From positions 496,001-560,000 of the forward strand of contig JAUPFP010000003.1 of assembly GCA_036925085.1 (NCBI GenBank): a stretch of DNA of 64,000 bases, read 5' to 3'. Both the position numbers and the translations under genes were made by a program. This document shows, piece by piece, positions 48,801-58,512 of the stretch. The DNA comes from Brachycybe producta. Taxonomy: Eukaryota; Arthropoda; Diplopoda; Playtdesmida; Andrognathidae. Position 1 is the first letter of the stretch, and each line of letters begins with the position of its first letter. The notes under the pieces were generated by a model. The model was given only the letters and a program-made list of their open reading frames with translations. It was not told where the DNA came from and searched no databases.

Positions 48801-49671
48801 ATTTGTCGTATTCTCTGACTCTGAAATATTCAAAAGAAGAAAAAACTTTCAATGAAAATGCTTTTTTAACTCTCAAGAAATACAGGATGTGCCATTACTA
48901 ATTTATTTTTAATGGCTCACTCTGTATTTCTTGATAGTTTAGACCATGACAGTTTTTTTTTGATGTTCCTGAGAGTTTAGTAAAAAAAAACTAGAATAGT
49001 AGCTGAATATGCTAAAAGTATTTTTAAAATATCTTTCAAAATACACTTTTTAAAAATTGTCTTTGAATCTTTTGAATGTTTTTAGTGAAAATTGAATTTT
49101 CAAAAAAAAAAAATGTTTATTTTGAAAAATCTTCATCGTTGAAAAAAATACACTTAAAAACAACTTTAAGATATATTTGAAAATGTTTTAGAAACTAGAA
49201 GAGTAACTGAATCACTTAAGGAGGCTATTTTTCATATATTGTGATATCTTTTCAAAGTAAACTTTTTTAATGTCAATTTGAAAAATAATTAAATTTAAAA
49301 AAATTGTAAATAGTTTATTTTGAAAGATATCATCAGAACATGAAAAGTACTTTTTTTTTTAAAAAAAAGTGATTCAATTACTCTTCTAGTTACTAAAAAC
49401 CACTTTTCAAAATTTCTTCGTTGGAAGCTGAGATTCTCTCTTTAAATTTGCATATTTTGCAAAAAAAATGGCTGACTTTATATAATTATTGTTTTTTCTT
49501 TTGTTTTAAAGAGCTGGGAATTATTAGTGCTGAGTAAGCTGAAATGGGACTTATGGGCCATTACACCTCACGATTTTCTAGACTACATTCTTCGAAGGTT
49601 GCATTACGTCACAGATGACAATGACATGATCAAACGTCACGCACAGACATTTATGACAGTTTGCGCCACAG
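29866..49671 (+). CDS. CycD: Cyclin D, first three coding exons (3' part missing)
   Basis: Exons 29866-30069, 32843-33058 and 49512-49671 join in one frame of 193 residues. The N-terminus has the Rb-binding LxCxE motif (LFCLE) directly after MD. The cyclin box follows: [99 protein letters not shown] and [12 protein letters not shown]-type cyclins bind CDK4/6 and start Rb phosphorylation in G1. Exons 2 and 3 are 216 and 160 bp, which as I recall are the sizes in vertebrate D cyclins. The last segment (expected FxFAMYPPSM motif and C-terminal tail) was not found up to 64 kb. Introns are 2.8 and 16.5 kb and full of foldback repeats. The exon 3 acceptor TTTTAAAG is weak. Confidence 0.93.
30205..30285. 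repeat. Family E hairpin (TTAGAGGCTAG) in cyclin D intron 1
   Basis: TTGGTTAGAGGCTAGAACTC on the left and ATCTAGCCTCTAACCAGCC on the right. The same motif forms arrays at 33825-34500 and 53265-53640. Confidence 0.6.
30595..30800. mobile_element. Family A foldback element in cyclin D intron 1
   Basis: GTTTTAAAAACTAGAAGAGTA and CTCAATTTC on the left, GCTACCCCTTCTAGTTTCTA on the right. A further partial copy follows at about 30815-30965. Confidence 0.6.
31325..31352. repeat. (TC)n microsatellite
   Basis: About 14 CT units in cyclin D intron 1. A longer but interrupted CT tract lies at 45780-45822 in intron 2. Confidence 0.8.
31807..32221. mobile_element. Family F element built of GATAGTT/AACTATC motifs
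   Basis: CGTTTTCACGATGATAG at the left end is mirrored by TATCACCACCGTGAAAACG at the right end. The inside has many short GATAGT and ACTATC motifs in both directions, giving several nested hairpins. Confidence 0.5.
32330..32715. mobile_element. Two family A elements just upstream of cyclin D exon 2
   Basis: Copy one ends near 32520 (CTATTCTAGTTTCTAATAAAC) and copy two near 32710 (CTCTTCTAGTTTCTAACAGAC); each has TAAAATAAACTTTTTA and TTTATTTTAAAAGATAT. The second ends about 130 bases before exon 2. Confidence 0.55.
33825..34500 (+). repeat. About 120-bp tandem array of family E hairpins, six copies
   Basis: TTAGAGG(C/T)TAGAATTCTC starts near 33831, 33941, 34057, 34178, 34298 and 34422. In each unit it is mirrored about 40 bases later by AGATTTTAGCCTCTAAACAG, so every unit can fold. 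Confidence 0.85.
35280..35950 (+). repeat. TTTAGCTC minisatellite with a 32-bp core array
   Basis: From about 35690 to 35945 the unit TTAGAGCTACTGTTTCAGG plus TTTAGCTCTCAC repeats about eight times with period 32. The preceding 400 bases contain looser AGCTCT and AGAGCT repeats. Confidence 0.8.
36430..36890 (-). repeat. GAGCTAAA array, opposite orientation to 35280-35950
   Basis: Irregular repeats such as GACAAGAGCTAAATTATGC and AAACAGAAGCAAAGCTAAA (the latter twice in tandem near 36675-36740). The motif is the complement of TTTAGCTC. Confidence 0.7.
38045..38385. mobile_element. Half copy of the family G palindromic element
   Basis: The stretch from ACACATGAGTTAAATAAATT through TTCACAGGGCTCCGTA to AAATGCATTTAAATTATCAG matches the right half of the 56653-57226 element. 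CGGAATCCAGTTAAGGA is duplicated in tandem here. The left half is missing. Confidence 0.65.
38455..38905. mobile_element. Two adjacent family A elements
   Basis: The first spans about 38459-38685 (TTAGAAACTAGAAGAGTAGC ... CTACCTTTCTAATTTCTAAA). The second starts at about 38715 (TTAGAAACTAGAAGGGTAGT) and runs to the GATATCAAATGTGAAAC near 38890. Confidence 0.6.
39795..40690. mobile_element. Cluster of family A elements
   Basis: Copies at about 39800-39975, 40025-40270 and 40448-40680, the last with ACTAGAATAGTAAATGAACG mirrored by CGCTTGCTATTCTAGTTTC. Extra single arms lie near 40370. Confidence 0.6.
42150..42610. repeat. Converging TTTAGCTC and GAGCTAAA arrays
   Basis: The left part (42165-42245) has TTTAGCTCTTGTT; from about 42250 to 42490 the complement AACAAGAGCTAAA dominates; after 42505 TTTAGCTCTTGTTT returns. 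The whole forms imperfect inverted repeats. Confidence 0.65.
43005..43815. mobile_element. Cluster of three family A elements
   Basis: Copies at about 43012-43220, 43225-43420 and 43585-43810, with arms such as TTAGAAACTAGAATAGTTTG and ACTATTCTAGTTTCTAACAG. All carry AAAATAAACTTTTTA-like inner arms. Another left arm is at 44398-44480. Confidence 0.6.
44540..45145. repeat. Diverging GAGCTAAA / TTTAGCTC arrays
   Basis: 44570-44730 carries AAGAGCTAAACTGA motifs; 44770-45140 carries the complement within a longer unit (GAAGCTTCTTAGCTTGCATC, AGCATGCTTAAAACC) repeated three to four times. Confidence 0.65.
45860..46080. mobile_element. Family A foldback element
   Basis: GAAACTAGAAAGGTAACTCA and CTTTCAAAATAAGCTTTTTT on the left; TTATTTTGAAAGAT with GTTTCTAGTTTTTAAAT on the right. 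A further inner arm follows at 46150-46170. Confidence 0.5.
46232..46312. mobile_element. Truncated family C MITE, right half only
   Basis: CCAATTAGAAGTTGCCGGTC and AAGGGCGGAGCCAACTGAAG match the right half of the copies near 51.7 and 57.8 kb. The ACAGGC left end is absent. Confidence 0.6.
46453..46466 (+). promoter_or_regulatory. CTCF-like motif
   Basis: CCAGTAGGTGGCGC fits the CTCF core consensus at every position I remember. It lies in cyclin D intron 2. A single motif match is weak evidence on its own. Confidence 0.35.
48077..48418. mobile_element. Family H element forming a long near-perfect hairpin
   Basis: The ends are TACGGAGCCC and GGGCTCCGTA. The inner stem pairs 48128-48193 with 48236-48301 (about 66 bases, few mismatches; it starts CGACTTTTAATTTCTTTTAT). 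The 42-base loop itself has a short inverted repeat. It sits inside a copy of the flanking GAAATACAGG repeat. Confidence 0.78.
48420..48970 (+). repeat. About 192-bp tandem repeat
   Basis: GGCTCACCCTGTA(G/T)TTCTTGA recurs near 48531, 48725 and (GGCTCACTCTGTATTTC) near 48913. Each unit also has the complement-like CTCAAGAAATACAGG, so the unit folds. Confidence 0.7.
49185..49400. mobile_element. Family A element upstream of cyclin D exon 3
   Basis: TTTTAGAAACTAGAAGAGTA on the left and GATTCAATTACTCTTCTAGT on the right. It ends about 110 bases before exon 3. Confidence 0.65.
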
Positions 49672-49775
49672 GTAAGCCTAACCTTAAAAAAAAACGCCGC
49701 CGCCATCTTTGAAAATATTTGAAATGAAAAATTCTCTTATTTCATGTTTTAAGAAGAAAAAAAAAATCAAAGTTT

Positions 49776-49962
49776 GTTAGAGACTAGAATAGGCCTACTA
49801 AAAGAATAGCCGTAAAGTAATTTTTCATGATTATATCTTTCAAAATAAACTTTTTATGACACTTTGAGTAACTTCAGTGTCATAAAAATTTTATTTTGAA
49901 AGATATAATCATAAAAATTACTTTACGGTTATTCAAATAGTAGGCCTATTCTAGTCTCTAAC
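49776..49962. mobile_element. Family A element with near-identical arms, downstream of cyclin D exon 3
   Basis: Both arms carry the private sequence AGAGACTAGAATAGGCCTAC, and about 85 bases pair with only a few mismatches around a short loop. It starts about 105 bases after exon 3. This is the best preserved copy in the window. Confidence 0.85.
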
Positions 49963-50069
49963 AAGGTTTTTATTTATCGAAATATTTTCAGTGACATATT
50001 TAAGATTGTCGGCCGTGTGTCCGAATATTGCTTATATTTCGTTTTAAAAGTAACTTTAAGAAGAAATTT

Positions 50070-50320
50070 AAAGTTTGTTAGAAACTAGAATAGTAAAGGG
50101 AAATACTTTTAGTATTTTTCATAACCATATCTTACAAAATAAACTTTTTATGACATCTTGAACAAGAGCAAGTCGGCAAATATGAATTTGAGAAAAAGGG
50201 GCGAGTAGGCATTATGGGCCATTTTTATAACTTCAATAAAAAGTTTATTTTGAAAGATATCGTGATAAAATACACTTTCTGTATATTCGCCTAATTTTCT
50301 AGTTTCTAACAAGGTCGTTG
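50070..50320. mobile_element. Family A foldback element
   Basis: GTTTGTTAGAAACTAGAATA on the left and TTTTCTAGTTTCTAACAAGG on the right, with TTTATTTTGAAAGATATCG in the right arm. Confidence 0.65.
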
Positions 50321-50452
50321 TCTTATTAAAATTACTTTTTTAGATTCTTCGTTTTTTATAAAATTGACATTTTTTTTAAAAAAAATGTCTAACCCACTTG
50401 TGTCTCATAAATTGTTTATTATTCGTTAAATTATAAACTTTAAGAAGAAATT

Positions 50453-50715
50453 CAAAGTTTGTTAGAAACTAGAATAGTGACGAAATACACTGAAAGTATT
50501 TTAACGACCACATCTTTTAAAATAAACTTTTTATGACACTTTGAACCGCACAAAGTCGGAAAAAGAAAAGAAAACAAAAACGCATAAGACACTGCATGAC
50601 AAATTCAAACAGTAGGCCATTTGCAAACTACAATAAATAGTTTATTTTGAAAGATATCGTCATGAAAACTCTTTATGAAGATTCGCCTACTATTTTATCT
50701 TCTAACAGACTTAAA
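50453..50715. mobile_element. Family A foldback element
   Basis: GTTTGTTAGAAACTAGAATA on the left, TTTATTTTGAAAGATATCG and CTATTTTATCTTCTAACAG on the right; the loop is longer than usual. Confidence 0.6.
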
Positions 50716-51439
50716 TTTTCTTAATTTTTTTCTTTCAAAATAACATTAAATTGTCCTCTGAATTTACAAATATTTTTTTAACTTAAGTTGTAACTTTCCC
50801 TTTATTTCGGACCTGTTGACCCCATGAAGGGGGTTGGGGGGGGGGGCAGTGCCCCTTCTCTAAGCCCCGCATTCTGAATATTTTTTCCCCTGGTGGTTAT
50901 TTTAAGAATTAAATAACCACACACACAGCCATCACTAATTTAATAAATTCTTCAGAATGAGAGACAGAAGAAGAAGAAGAAAGAAAAAAACGAGAGTTCA
51001 TTCTCTCTCTCGGTTATATTTCATTATTCACTATTACTCTTCTTCCCTGAAGTATAAAAAAATAGGCGAGACATTAAAGGACTGGGTCTAGGTTAGTGTT
51101 TTTATGGGACGGGTGGCGGCGGCCACCAATGAGGGTCAACTGAAGGGGGTAACAAAATGAACCTCCCCCTAATCCAATTCTGAGCAACAACAAAAAAAAA
51201 CCCCTTTAAAATGTCAACTTTTGTATCTCACTCATAATTTCTTTTATTATTTTAATTTAATTTATAGAATTTTTTCTTCTTTTTTTAAAAAAAAAATATC
51301 GCTTACATTTTATTATAAAAATAAGGGACCAACTTGAAGGATTAAATTTGACCCGGGTTTCATCTTCTCTCTCTCTCTTTTGAGTAATTAGTTTATCTTA
51401 AGAGGGTGAAATTGGATTTTTGGGAACTTTTTTAAGTGT

Positions 51440-52375
51440 AACTTAGTAAGCTAAGTTCAAGTTGTTGTTTTTTTCTCCTGAGTTTAGCTCTTGTTCTAGT
51501 TTAGCACTTTCTTTTTGTTGCAGTTTAGCTCTTGTTTCAGTATAGCTCTCACTCTTGTTTCAGTTTAGCTCTTACTGCTGTGGTACAGGCAATTAGAAAT
51601 CAGGACAAACAGAAGTTGGCTCCGCCCTTTTTATGACGAACGACAACTTCTAATTGGTTGGTTATGTAGTCTGACGTCACATGCTCTCCGCACCTTTTTA
51701 ACGTCGAACCACACAACAAACCAATTAGAAGTTGCCGGTCGTCATAAAAAGGGCGGAGCCAACTTTTGTATGTCCCGATTTCTAATTGCCTGTCTGCTGT
51801 GGTTAGTTCTTGTTTCAGTTTAGCTCGTGTTTTATTTTAGCTCTAGATCCAAGTTAGCTTTTATTTCTGGGATTAGCACTTCTTTCATGTTAACTCTTAC
51901 TCCTGAAATTAGTCCTTATTCCAATTTAGTTCTTGTTTTAGTTTAGCTCTTTTGAGATTAGTTCTTCCTCTAGTTTAGCTCTTGCTCAAGTTCGGCTTTT
52001 TAATTTTGGAATTAATTCCTGCTCCAGTTGAACGCGTGTTTTAGTTTAGCTTTAACTTTTGTTCAACTTCAGCTTTTGGTTCTGGGATTAGTACTTGGTT
52101 TCAGGTCAGCTTTTCATCTTGGATTTGGTTTCTTTTCCAGTTTAGCTCTGGTTCAAATTTAGTTATTGCTTTTCTTCAATTCTTGTTCCAAGTTTAGCTT
52201 CGTGTTCTGTAAGTTTAGCTCTTTTCTCAGTTCAGTATTTAGCTCTTTTTCACGTTTAGCACTTCGTTCAAGTTCATCTCTTTAACTTTCTAGTTTGAAC
52301 TTTAGCTTTTCTTTAGTTGCTCTTTGTTCAATTTTAGCTCTAAAGTTTTTTTTAGCTCTTTTATTCAAAAAGTGC
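51440..52375 (+). repeat. TTTAGCTCTTGTT array, interrupted by a MITE
   Basis: More than 25 irregular copies of TTTAGCTCTTGTTCCAG-like units, split by the family C element at 51585-51793. Confidence 0.75.
51585..51793. mobile_element. Family C MITE with perfect 10-bp target duplication
   Basis: The ends ACAGGCAATTAGAAATC and complement are flanked by CTGCTGTGGT on both sides (51575-51584 and 51794-51803). Inside are two GGGCGGAGC/GCTCCGCCC boxes and TGACGTCA at 51672-51679. Confidence 0.85.
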
Positions 52376-53264
52376 TACACACCAATTATTTTCTTCTTCT
52401 TTCCCTTCAACCCTCTCTCTCTCTCTCTCTTCTCCCTAAAATTGTCATTACTTTTTTTCTTCTTGTTGTTGTTAACACTTGAGGCAATGTTTTAAAACAT
52501 CAGAACTTTTTTTTCTTCTGTTTTTAAGTTTTTCTTTTCATTTGTGTCGGAAAAAAAGTTTATTCTGAACTTTTTAACAACAGGTTTCTAATAAATCACT
52601 GTTGAGAGAGAACTCATAGTGCCACAGGTAGGAGGCATTCTCAGGTAAGATGATGAGGCCCTCAATATGGGTGGTGATGGTCATCTCATCATCTAATTCA
52701 CCCACAATTCCCTCTCCTGAAGAAGAAAGGGATGCTGGGACTGTTGCTCTTCTTTATTTAGAAAAGGAGGGTGAGCGGAGGGGGGGGGGGGCGCCCTTAA
52801 GGTACCTTTAAGCTTTAAGGGAGGTGGGTGGGTGGGTCCTTTGTGAGCTTTTTGAAATTGCGTCAAAAAAAAAGTGCACAAATCATGAAGAAGAAGAAAA
52901 AAAACCCCATTGATAACAGGTGAACTGCCGCCAAAAGTTCTTTTTTTTTTGGTGAGGCCCACCCTCTGACAGGTTGCAGTCGGCCAACAAGATTACAAGT
53001 GTATGTGTAACTAAGGGGGAAATAATGCTTAAGGGGAAAGGAGGAGGGTTGGGGTCACAGTTACACCACTGATTCACTGAATGAATTTTATTCATCTCTT
53101 CATAATTCCAGTATAGAAAACATTGAAAACAGGTGGAGAGATTCTTACTATTTTTTATCCAAAAGACAACAAAACTTAACAGTGTAAACACACCTTCAAT
53201 GTAAAAACTTCATTGAAACTCATTGATCAATGATTAGTAACGACAACTGAGAGAAACTGGGGTT

Positions 53265-53640
53265 TTCAGTCAAAGAACCTGGTTAGAGGCTAGAGTTCTA
53301 GTCTGAGGAAGAATTTTTTTAAATTACTAGTTTGACTTTTAACACATTTAAATTCAAAGAACCTGGTTAGAGGCTAGAATTCTAGTCTGAAGAAGAAATT
53401 TTTTTAAATTACTAGTTTGACTTTTAAGACATTTAAATTCAAAAAACCTGGTTAGAGGCTAGAGTTCTAGTCTGAAGAAGAATTTGTTAGATTGCGAATT
53501 TTACTTCTAGACTCTGAAACTTCTAGCCTCCAACCAGGTTTTAGCCTTCAAGAATCAAGATGTCAAAACTAGCATCTAGTCTAGAAATATTATTCCTCAC
53601 TAGAACTCTAGCCTCTAACCAGGTTTTTTGACTGGAAAAC
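53265..53640. repeat. Family E array with 84-bp direct repeats and inverted partner
   Basis: CCTGGTTAGAGGCTAGA recurs at about 53278, 53362 and 53447 (period 84-85); the complement CTAGCCTCTAACCAGG appears twice near 53525 and 53605. A single hairpin of the family lies at 54640-54705. Confidence 0.75.
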
Positions 53641-55079
53641 GGTATTTTACCGTTTTTTTTTTACACATTGGGTTTAAAAACTGTAACTTTGCAGTTACTT
53701 TTGTAATTAAGGAAACTTGGCACTTCAACTTGAAGCCTCTATGCAGAGGTTCCAACACAGGAAAATAAACGCGGTTAAGCTGATTAACATCTGATTTTTA
53801 AACTTGGCCTTTTTAGTAACTTTTAACTGTAACTTTACGCGTTACTTTTGTAACTAAGGCTCAAATTGATGAAGGAAACTTGGTTACTTGTGTGGCCCTT
53901 TAGGGGTGGGCCAATATTCAAAAAATTGAAATGAAACAGACCCCCCAAAAAATGAATGAATTCTCATCTTGAGAGAAGAAGAATCTTTTTTCTAAATGAA
54001 ATTCTTTCATTATTTATTATCCAATAATTCAAGTTTTTATTTCATCGGTTCCTTGAAATAAAAAAGGAACCTATTTTTCCCCTTTCTAGTTTTTAAAGAT
54101 GTTTTATAACCAGCTTTTTTTTAAGCTCCATTTAATAGTATTTTCATGTTGATATCTTCTCAAACTTGAGATAATCAACATGATTGAGCTTATATAACCC
54201 TTCTAGTTTCTAAAAATGCTTTCAAATTTCACTCCAATGTTTGCACCTCAAAGACAGAATTAACCTGATAGGTGGGGGGGGGGGGGGTGCGTTTACACCT
54301 ATCTTAACTTAATCTTGTTTGGTCATTGTCATCATCTTGTGTGAATGAAATTGAGGTTTTTTCTTTTTTTGGGTGCGTTTTATTTGCACACAAAATTGAG
54401 TACAAATAAAAGTAGTTTAAAAGTGTGAACACACATCAAAAAAAGAGATAATAATTAGGTTCAGGTGTTGTGTGTGTGTGTTTATTGTTGCACCTGTGTC
54501 ACAGCAATAAATATATATATAAGGTGCGACACCTAGTGACGTCACTTTGTATCTCATTACAGAAGCAACATGTCTTTCTATAAATTTATATAAACTCATA
54601 AATCAAAATTACGCCCTTTTTTATTCAAATACACTGCTTAGAGGCTAGAGTTATCTACTCACTAGCATCTCTCAACAAGAGAACTATAGCCTCTAACCAG
54701 CCTTCTTTTAATTTGTACAACACTTCAACACAGAAGTCAATCTTCAATAATGAGTGGTATTAATAAAATTGAGTACCTGCTCTTTGCTTAAGTTTTTCGA
54801 AGCAGGTGCTCGAGTTGGTATGAATAAACTTTGCGAGTAGATGCTCAGACTGGAGGAGCATGTGCTTAATTTTTTTTTTCATATGAATGAAAAATGAGCA
54901 GATGCTCCTCCACACATTTTGTGAATTTTTCGAGGAGCAAATTCTATGATGCCGAAGAGTGAGCACCTACTCACATTGCTGGAGTAGGTGCTCTACCTTC
55001 TTCAATGGAACTTCACTATTCATCTGCTTCTTTTTGAGTAGCAGCTTCTCATTGAGTACATGCTCAAACTTGAAAGTGC
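53641..55079. other. Stretch with repeat fragments only
   Basis: Family D and A fragments (53700-53760, 54075-54220), a poly-G run near 54275 and GAGCAGGTGCTC-like small palindromes at 54775-55000. No coding signal. Confidence 0.4.
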
Positions 55080-55245
55080 GAAGTTTTCTTCTTGAAATTT
55101 CTGCCTTAACACTTGAACTTAAAACTTGAATCCTCAGAACAGGGTTCCAACATAAAGAAACATTTTCAAGCATGAAACATGACTCGTTTTGAAAGTTTGA
55201 AGTTCAAGTGCCAACTTTCCTTCTTGAATTTGGACCTAACACATT
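55080..55245. repeat. Family D hairpin repeat
   Basis: TTTTCTTCTTGAAATTT and CACTTGAACTT on the left are mirrored by GAAGTTCAAGTGCCAAC and CTTCTTGAATTT on the right, around GAACAGGGTTCC. Confidence 0.65.
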
Positions 55246-55819
55246 TGTGTAGCAGGGTTGGTGGTTCCTTGCTATATATATGAGTAGGCAGGCATTCTGC
55301 ACATTGCCTAAATCGCTTCCTAACTTGACAGTTTTGCAGATTGTCTAGTAATTGTACAAAAATGTTACTAAATTTCATTGATAACTTTTTTCATCTTTTG
55401 TTGAAATTTAATTTCTGGTTTTAGTTTTTGTTGTTATTGTTGTTGTGGGTCACAAACTTGGATTGTTTTTATATGTGGGTGGGGTCTTAAGAGAGAGAGA
55501 AAAGGGTTAAATCCCCCCAATTGGCCCCCCAGGGGGTTAGTGAACCCCAGACTCTTGTCTCAAGACATAATTTCAATTTTCATTGTTAAGAAGTGCAACA
55601 GCAGCAGCAGCCAATGTCCTTTTGGTAATCAGACACTTGAATCAAGTGATTCATTCACACTTTTTTTTACTCACTTAACTGAGTTACAAGTTATTAATTA
55701 TACAGGGTGTGTTTTAGTAACATTCTTCTTTGCATAATATGCAAATTAATATGAACATGGGAAATTTGGGTTTTATTTTGCAATTTTAGCAACAAAAAAA
55801 CAGTAAGAAAGATGTTGAA

Positions 55820-56140
55820 AATGTCATAGAAACTAGAAGAGCGATTTTTGTTGATATGATTAAAAAAAACTTTTTAGAATGATATTGATATCGTTTAAAA
55901 TAAACTTTTTATTGCAATTATTTAAGTAACTAGAAGAGCAGAAGATTTCACTAGAAGATTTTGTGTTTTATTTTTTAAAATAAACTTTTTATATAAAAAA
56001 CTAAGAAGTATTTAGATACTAGAAGAGTAAATCAGTCACTTAAGGTTATTTTTATGTTAATATCTTTTAAAATAAACTTTTTAAAAAGAAACTAGGAATT
56101 TTAGAAAGTAGAAGAGTAACTGAATGAGGGATTTTCGTCT
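55820..56140. mobile_element. Run of single family A arms
   Basis: Three or more left-type arms in the same direction (ACTAGAAGAGC..., ACTAGAAGAGTAAATCAGTC, TTTAAAATAAACTTTTTA) without clear right partners, so these are rearranged remnants. Confidence 0.45.
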
Positions 56141-56652
56141 CGAATTCTTAATTTTACGATATTAAAACCACCTTAAATTCTGTTTTTTATGTCAATTTAA
56201 ATTATTTGATATATTTTATTTTAAAGAAAAAAGAGACCTTTTTGTTGTAATTTTTCTTAAAATTTTCAAAAGTCACCTTTTTTGATTATTATTCTGTTAT
56301 TTTTCTTTACCGCTAACAAAAAATAAAATAAATGTTAAAATCATTGAAATGAAAACGAGTTTTTTTTTCTGTTTGTTTTTCAAATTATCTAAATGTTGTA
56401 ATTATCATAATTTGTGAATTTGTTCACAGAAAAAAAACAGCGTCTTGAATCTCACATTTTTACACTTTGTCACAATTACACACTTGAATAATCACACATC
56501 ATTTTGCAAATTGAAAAATGTGTTTCTTTTAAAATTGACACAACTTTGTTGCTAAGTTGCTAACTAACTTGTAGATGAAACTCACTTTAAATATTTTATT
56601 TAGAAACATTTTGAGGAGAGAACACCTTTAGAAACACCTTTATTATGCTTAA

Positions 56653-57226
56653 CACCTGATAATTTAAATGCATTTAAATAATAAACATGTTCTACAGAGC
56701 CCTGTGAAGGACAAACAAACAATATGTCGTCGAATTCAATTTATATTCAGTTAATAATCTCAAAATATTGAGTTAATACTTAACTATTAAATATAAACTA
56801 TTGAAAAATATTGATTTAATATTTCAATTTTAAAATATTAAATAATAAAGTCAATTTTTAATTTGGTGTTCATGTCCTTAACTGGATTCCGTAGAATTCA
56901 CCTAAACACATTTAATTTCAATTCATTTAATACATTGTACACCACACATGAGTTAAATGAATTGAAATTAAATGTGTTTAGGTGAATTATACGGAATCCA
57001 GTTAAGGACACGCAAACCAAATAAAAATTGACTTTAATTATTAATATTTTAAATTGAAATACGAAATCAATATTTTAATGTCAGTAGTTTATATATTTAA
57101 GTAATTAACTCAATATTTGAGATTAATTAACTGAATAAATTGAATTCGACGACATATTGTTTGTTTGTCCTTCACGGGGCTCTGTAGAACACGTTTATTA
57201 TTTAAATGCATTTAAATTATCAGGTG
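56653..57226. mobile_element. Family G palindromic element, 574 bp
   Basis: The left half from CACCTGATAATTTAAATGC is mirrored by the right half ending AAATTATCAGGTG. Landmarks pair throughout: TCTACAGAGCCC with GGGCTCTGTAGA, and ATATGTCGTCGAATTCAA with its complement. The centre holds CACCTAAACACATTTAATTT and its complement. Confidence 0.82.
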
Positions 57227-57359
57227 TGTGTGAGTACTAGGTATAACTCATTAAAATTAAATACATTTTTATGTTTGTTATTTTGCTGCATGCAACAACC
57301 TTTTGAAATATTTACCTTAAATTTGTTATAAAAAGTTTATTTTAAAAGATATTACACTT

Positions 57360-57675
57360 AAAATAAATTTGAAAGTTTGTTAGCAAACTAGAAATGTAGG
57401 TAAATGTTTAAAAAAAAGTATTTTCATAACGATATCTTTCAAAATAAACGTTTTATGTAAGGTTGAAAAAATTATCAACATGTTTTGCTGCAATCTCTTG
57501 AAATATTTACTTTGAAATGTCTATAAAAAGTTTATTTTAAAAGATATTACACTAAAATAAAATTAATTTCAAAGTAATTAAAAAAAAACGATTTTTAAAT
57601 TCTTCATAAAAAAAGTTTTATTTTGAAAGATATCATCATCATCCTGAAGATACTTTCTAGTTTCTAGAAAACTTT
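57360..57675. mobile_element. Family A elements, partly overlapping
   Basis: GTTTGTTAGCAAACTAGAAA with TTTCAAAATAAACGTTTTA; two right-type inner arms follow (57522 and 57610), then TTTCTAGTTTCTAGAAAAC. Confidence 0.5.
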
Positions 57676-57705
57676 TAATTCTTATAAATTCTGGTAGTTT
57701 TTTTT

Positions 57706-57913
57706 ACAGGCAGTTAGAAATAGGAGAGAACTTCAGTTGGCTCCGCCCTTGTTCTGACGACCGGCAACTTCTAATTGGTTGGTTATGTATAGTCTGACGT
57801 CGCATACTCCGCCCTTTTCAACGTCGAACCACACAACAAACCAATAAGAAGTTGCCGTTCGTCATAAAAAGGGCGGAGCCAATTGAAGTTCTCTCCTATT
57901 TCTAACTGCCTGT
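57706..57913. mobile_element. Family C MITE
   Basis: The ends ACAGGCAGTTAGAAATAGG and complement lie within a T-rich site (GTTTTTT on both sides), which hides the exact duplication. The inside keeps GCTCCGCCC boxes; TGACGTCA is mutated to TGACGTCG. Confidence 0.8.
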
Positions 57914-58512
57914 GTTTTTTTAGGTAAAAAAGTGTGAATGAAAAAAAAAATAGGGGAAAAAACTTTTATCTTTTATTTTAAGAAAAATCTTTCAAAATGA
58001 ACCTGAATGAAAATGAAAGAAAAACCTGAATGAAAAAAAAAATGTTGTTGGTGTTCGCCCTTAAGGGCCTCCTCCTCTCCCTCCCTCCCTCCATAACCAC
58101 CCTAATCTCACCCTTATTATACCTACAGGGGTGTTTACGGCAGCCATTTTCTTATTTGATATTATAACCCAAGCCCAAAAATTCCTTAATGGCTGTTTGA
58201 CTGTAAGGAATGTTGTCCCCCCCCCCCAACACCTCCTTAACAACCCTCGAATTCAAATGTTGTTCCCTGTTACCATTACGTATATACAGGATTATTATTA
58301 TTCTGATACATATTTTAAATTTAAATAGTTAAAATTTAACCAACAGTTGGCCCTTCAATCGGTTAATATAAGAGCAACACTATTTGATAATCGTTCACAT
58401 TAAACTATTAAATATTAAAATTGATCTAATTTTAAAAGGGGTGAACTTCACTAATTAACATAACATTAAAGGGGTTGTACCAAAATGGACGCAAACGCAA
58501 CTACTTTCATTA

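Larger units (their letters stand above)
33059..49511 (+). other. Cyclin D intron 2, 16.5 kb
   Basis: No exon-like segment was recognised inside. It is filled with family A elements, GAGCTAAA/TTTAGCTC arrays, a 120-bp tandem hairpin array, a long hairpin element (48077-48418) and a 192-bp tandem repeat. Parts with nothing noteworthy include about 37.6-38.0 and 39.0-39.7 kb. Confidence 0.7.

Noticed and set aside
54760-55378. Minus-strand frames of about 70 codons rich in Leu, Lys and His
   Set aside because: No domain, no splice support, and they overlap family D repeats and small palindromes.
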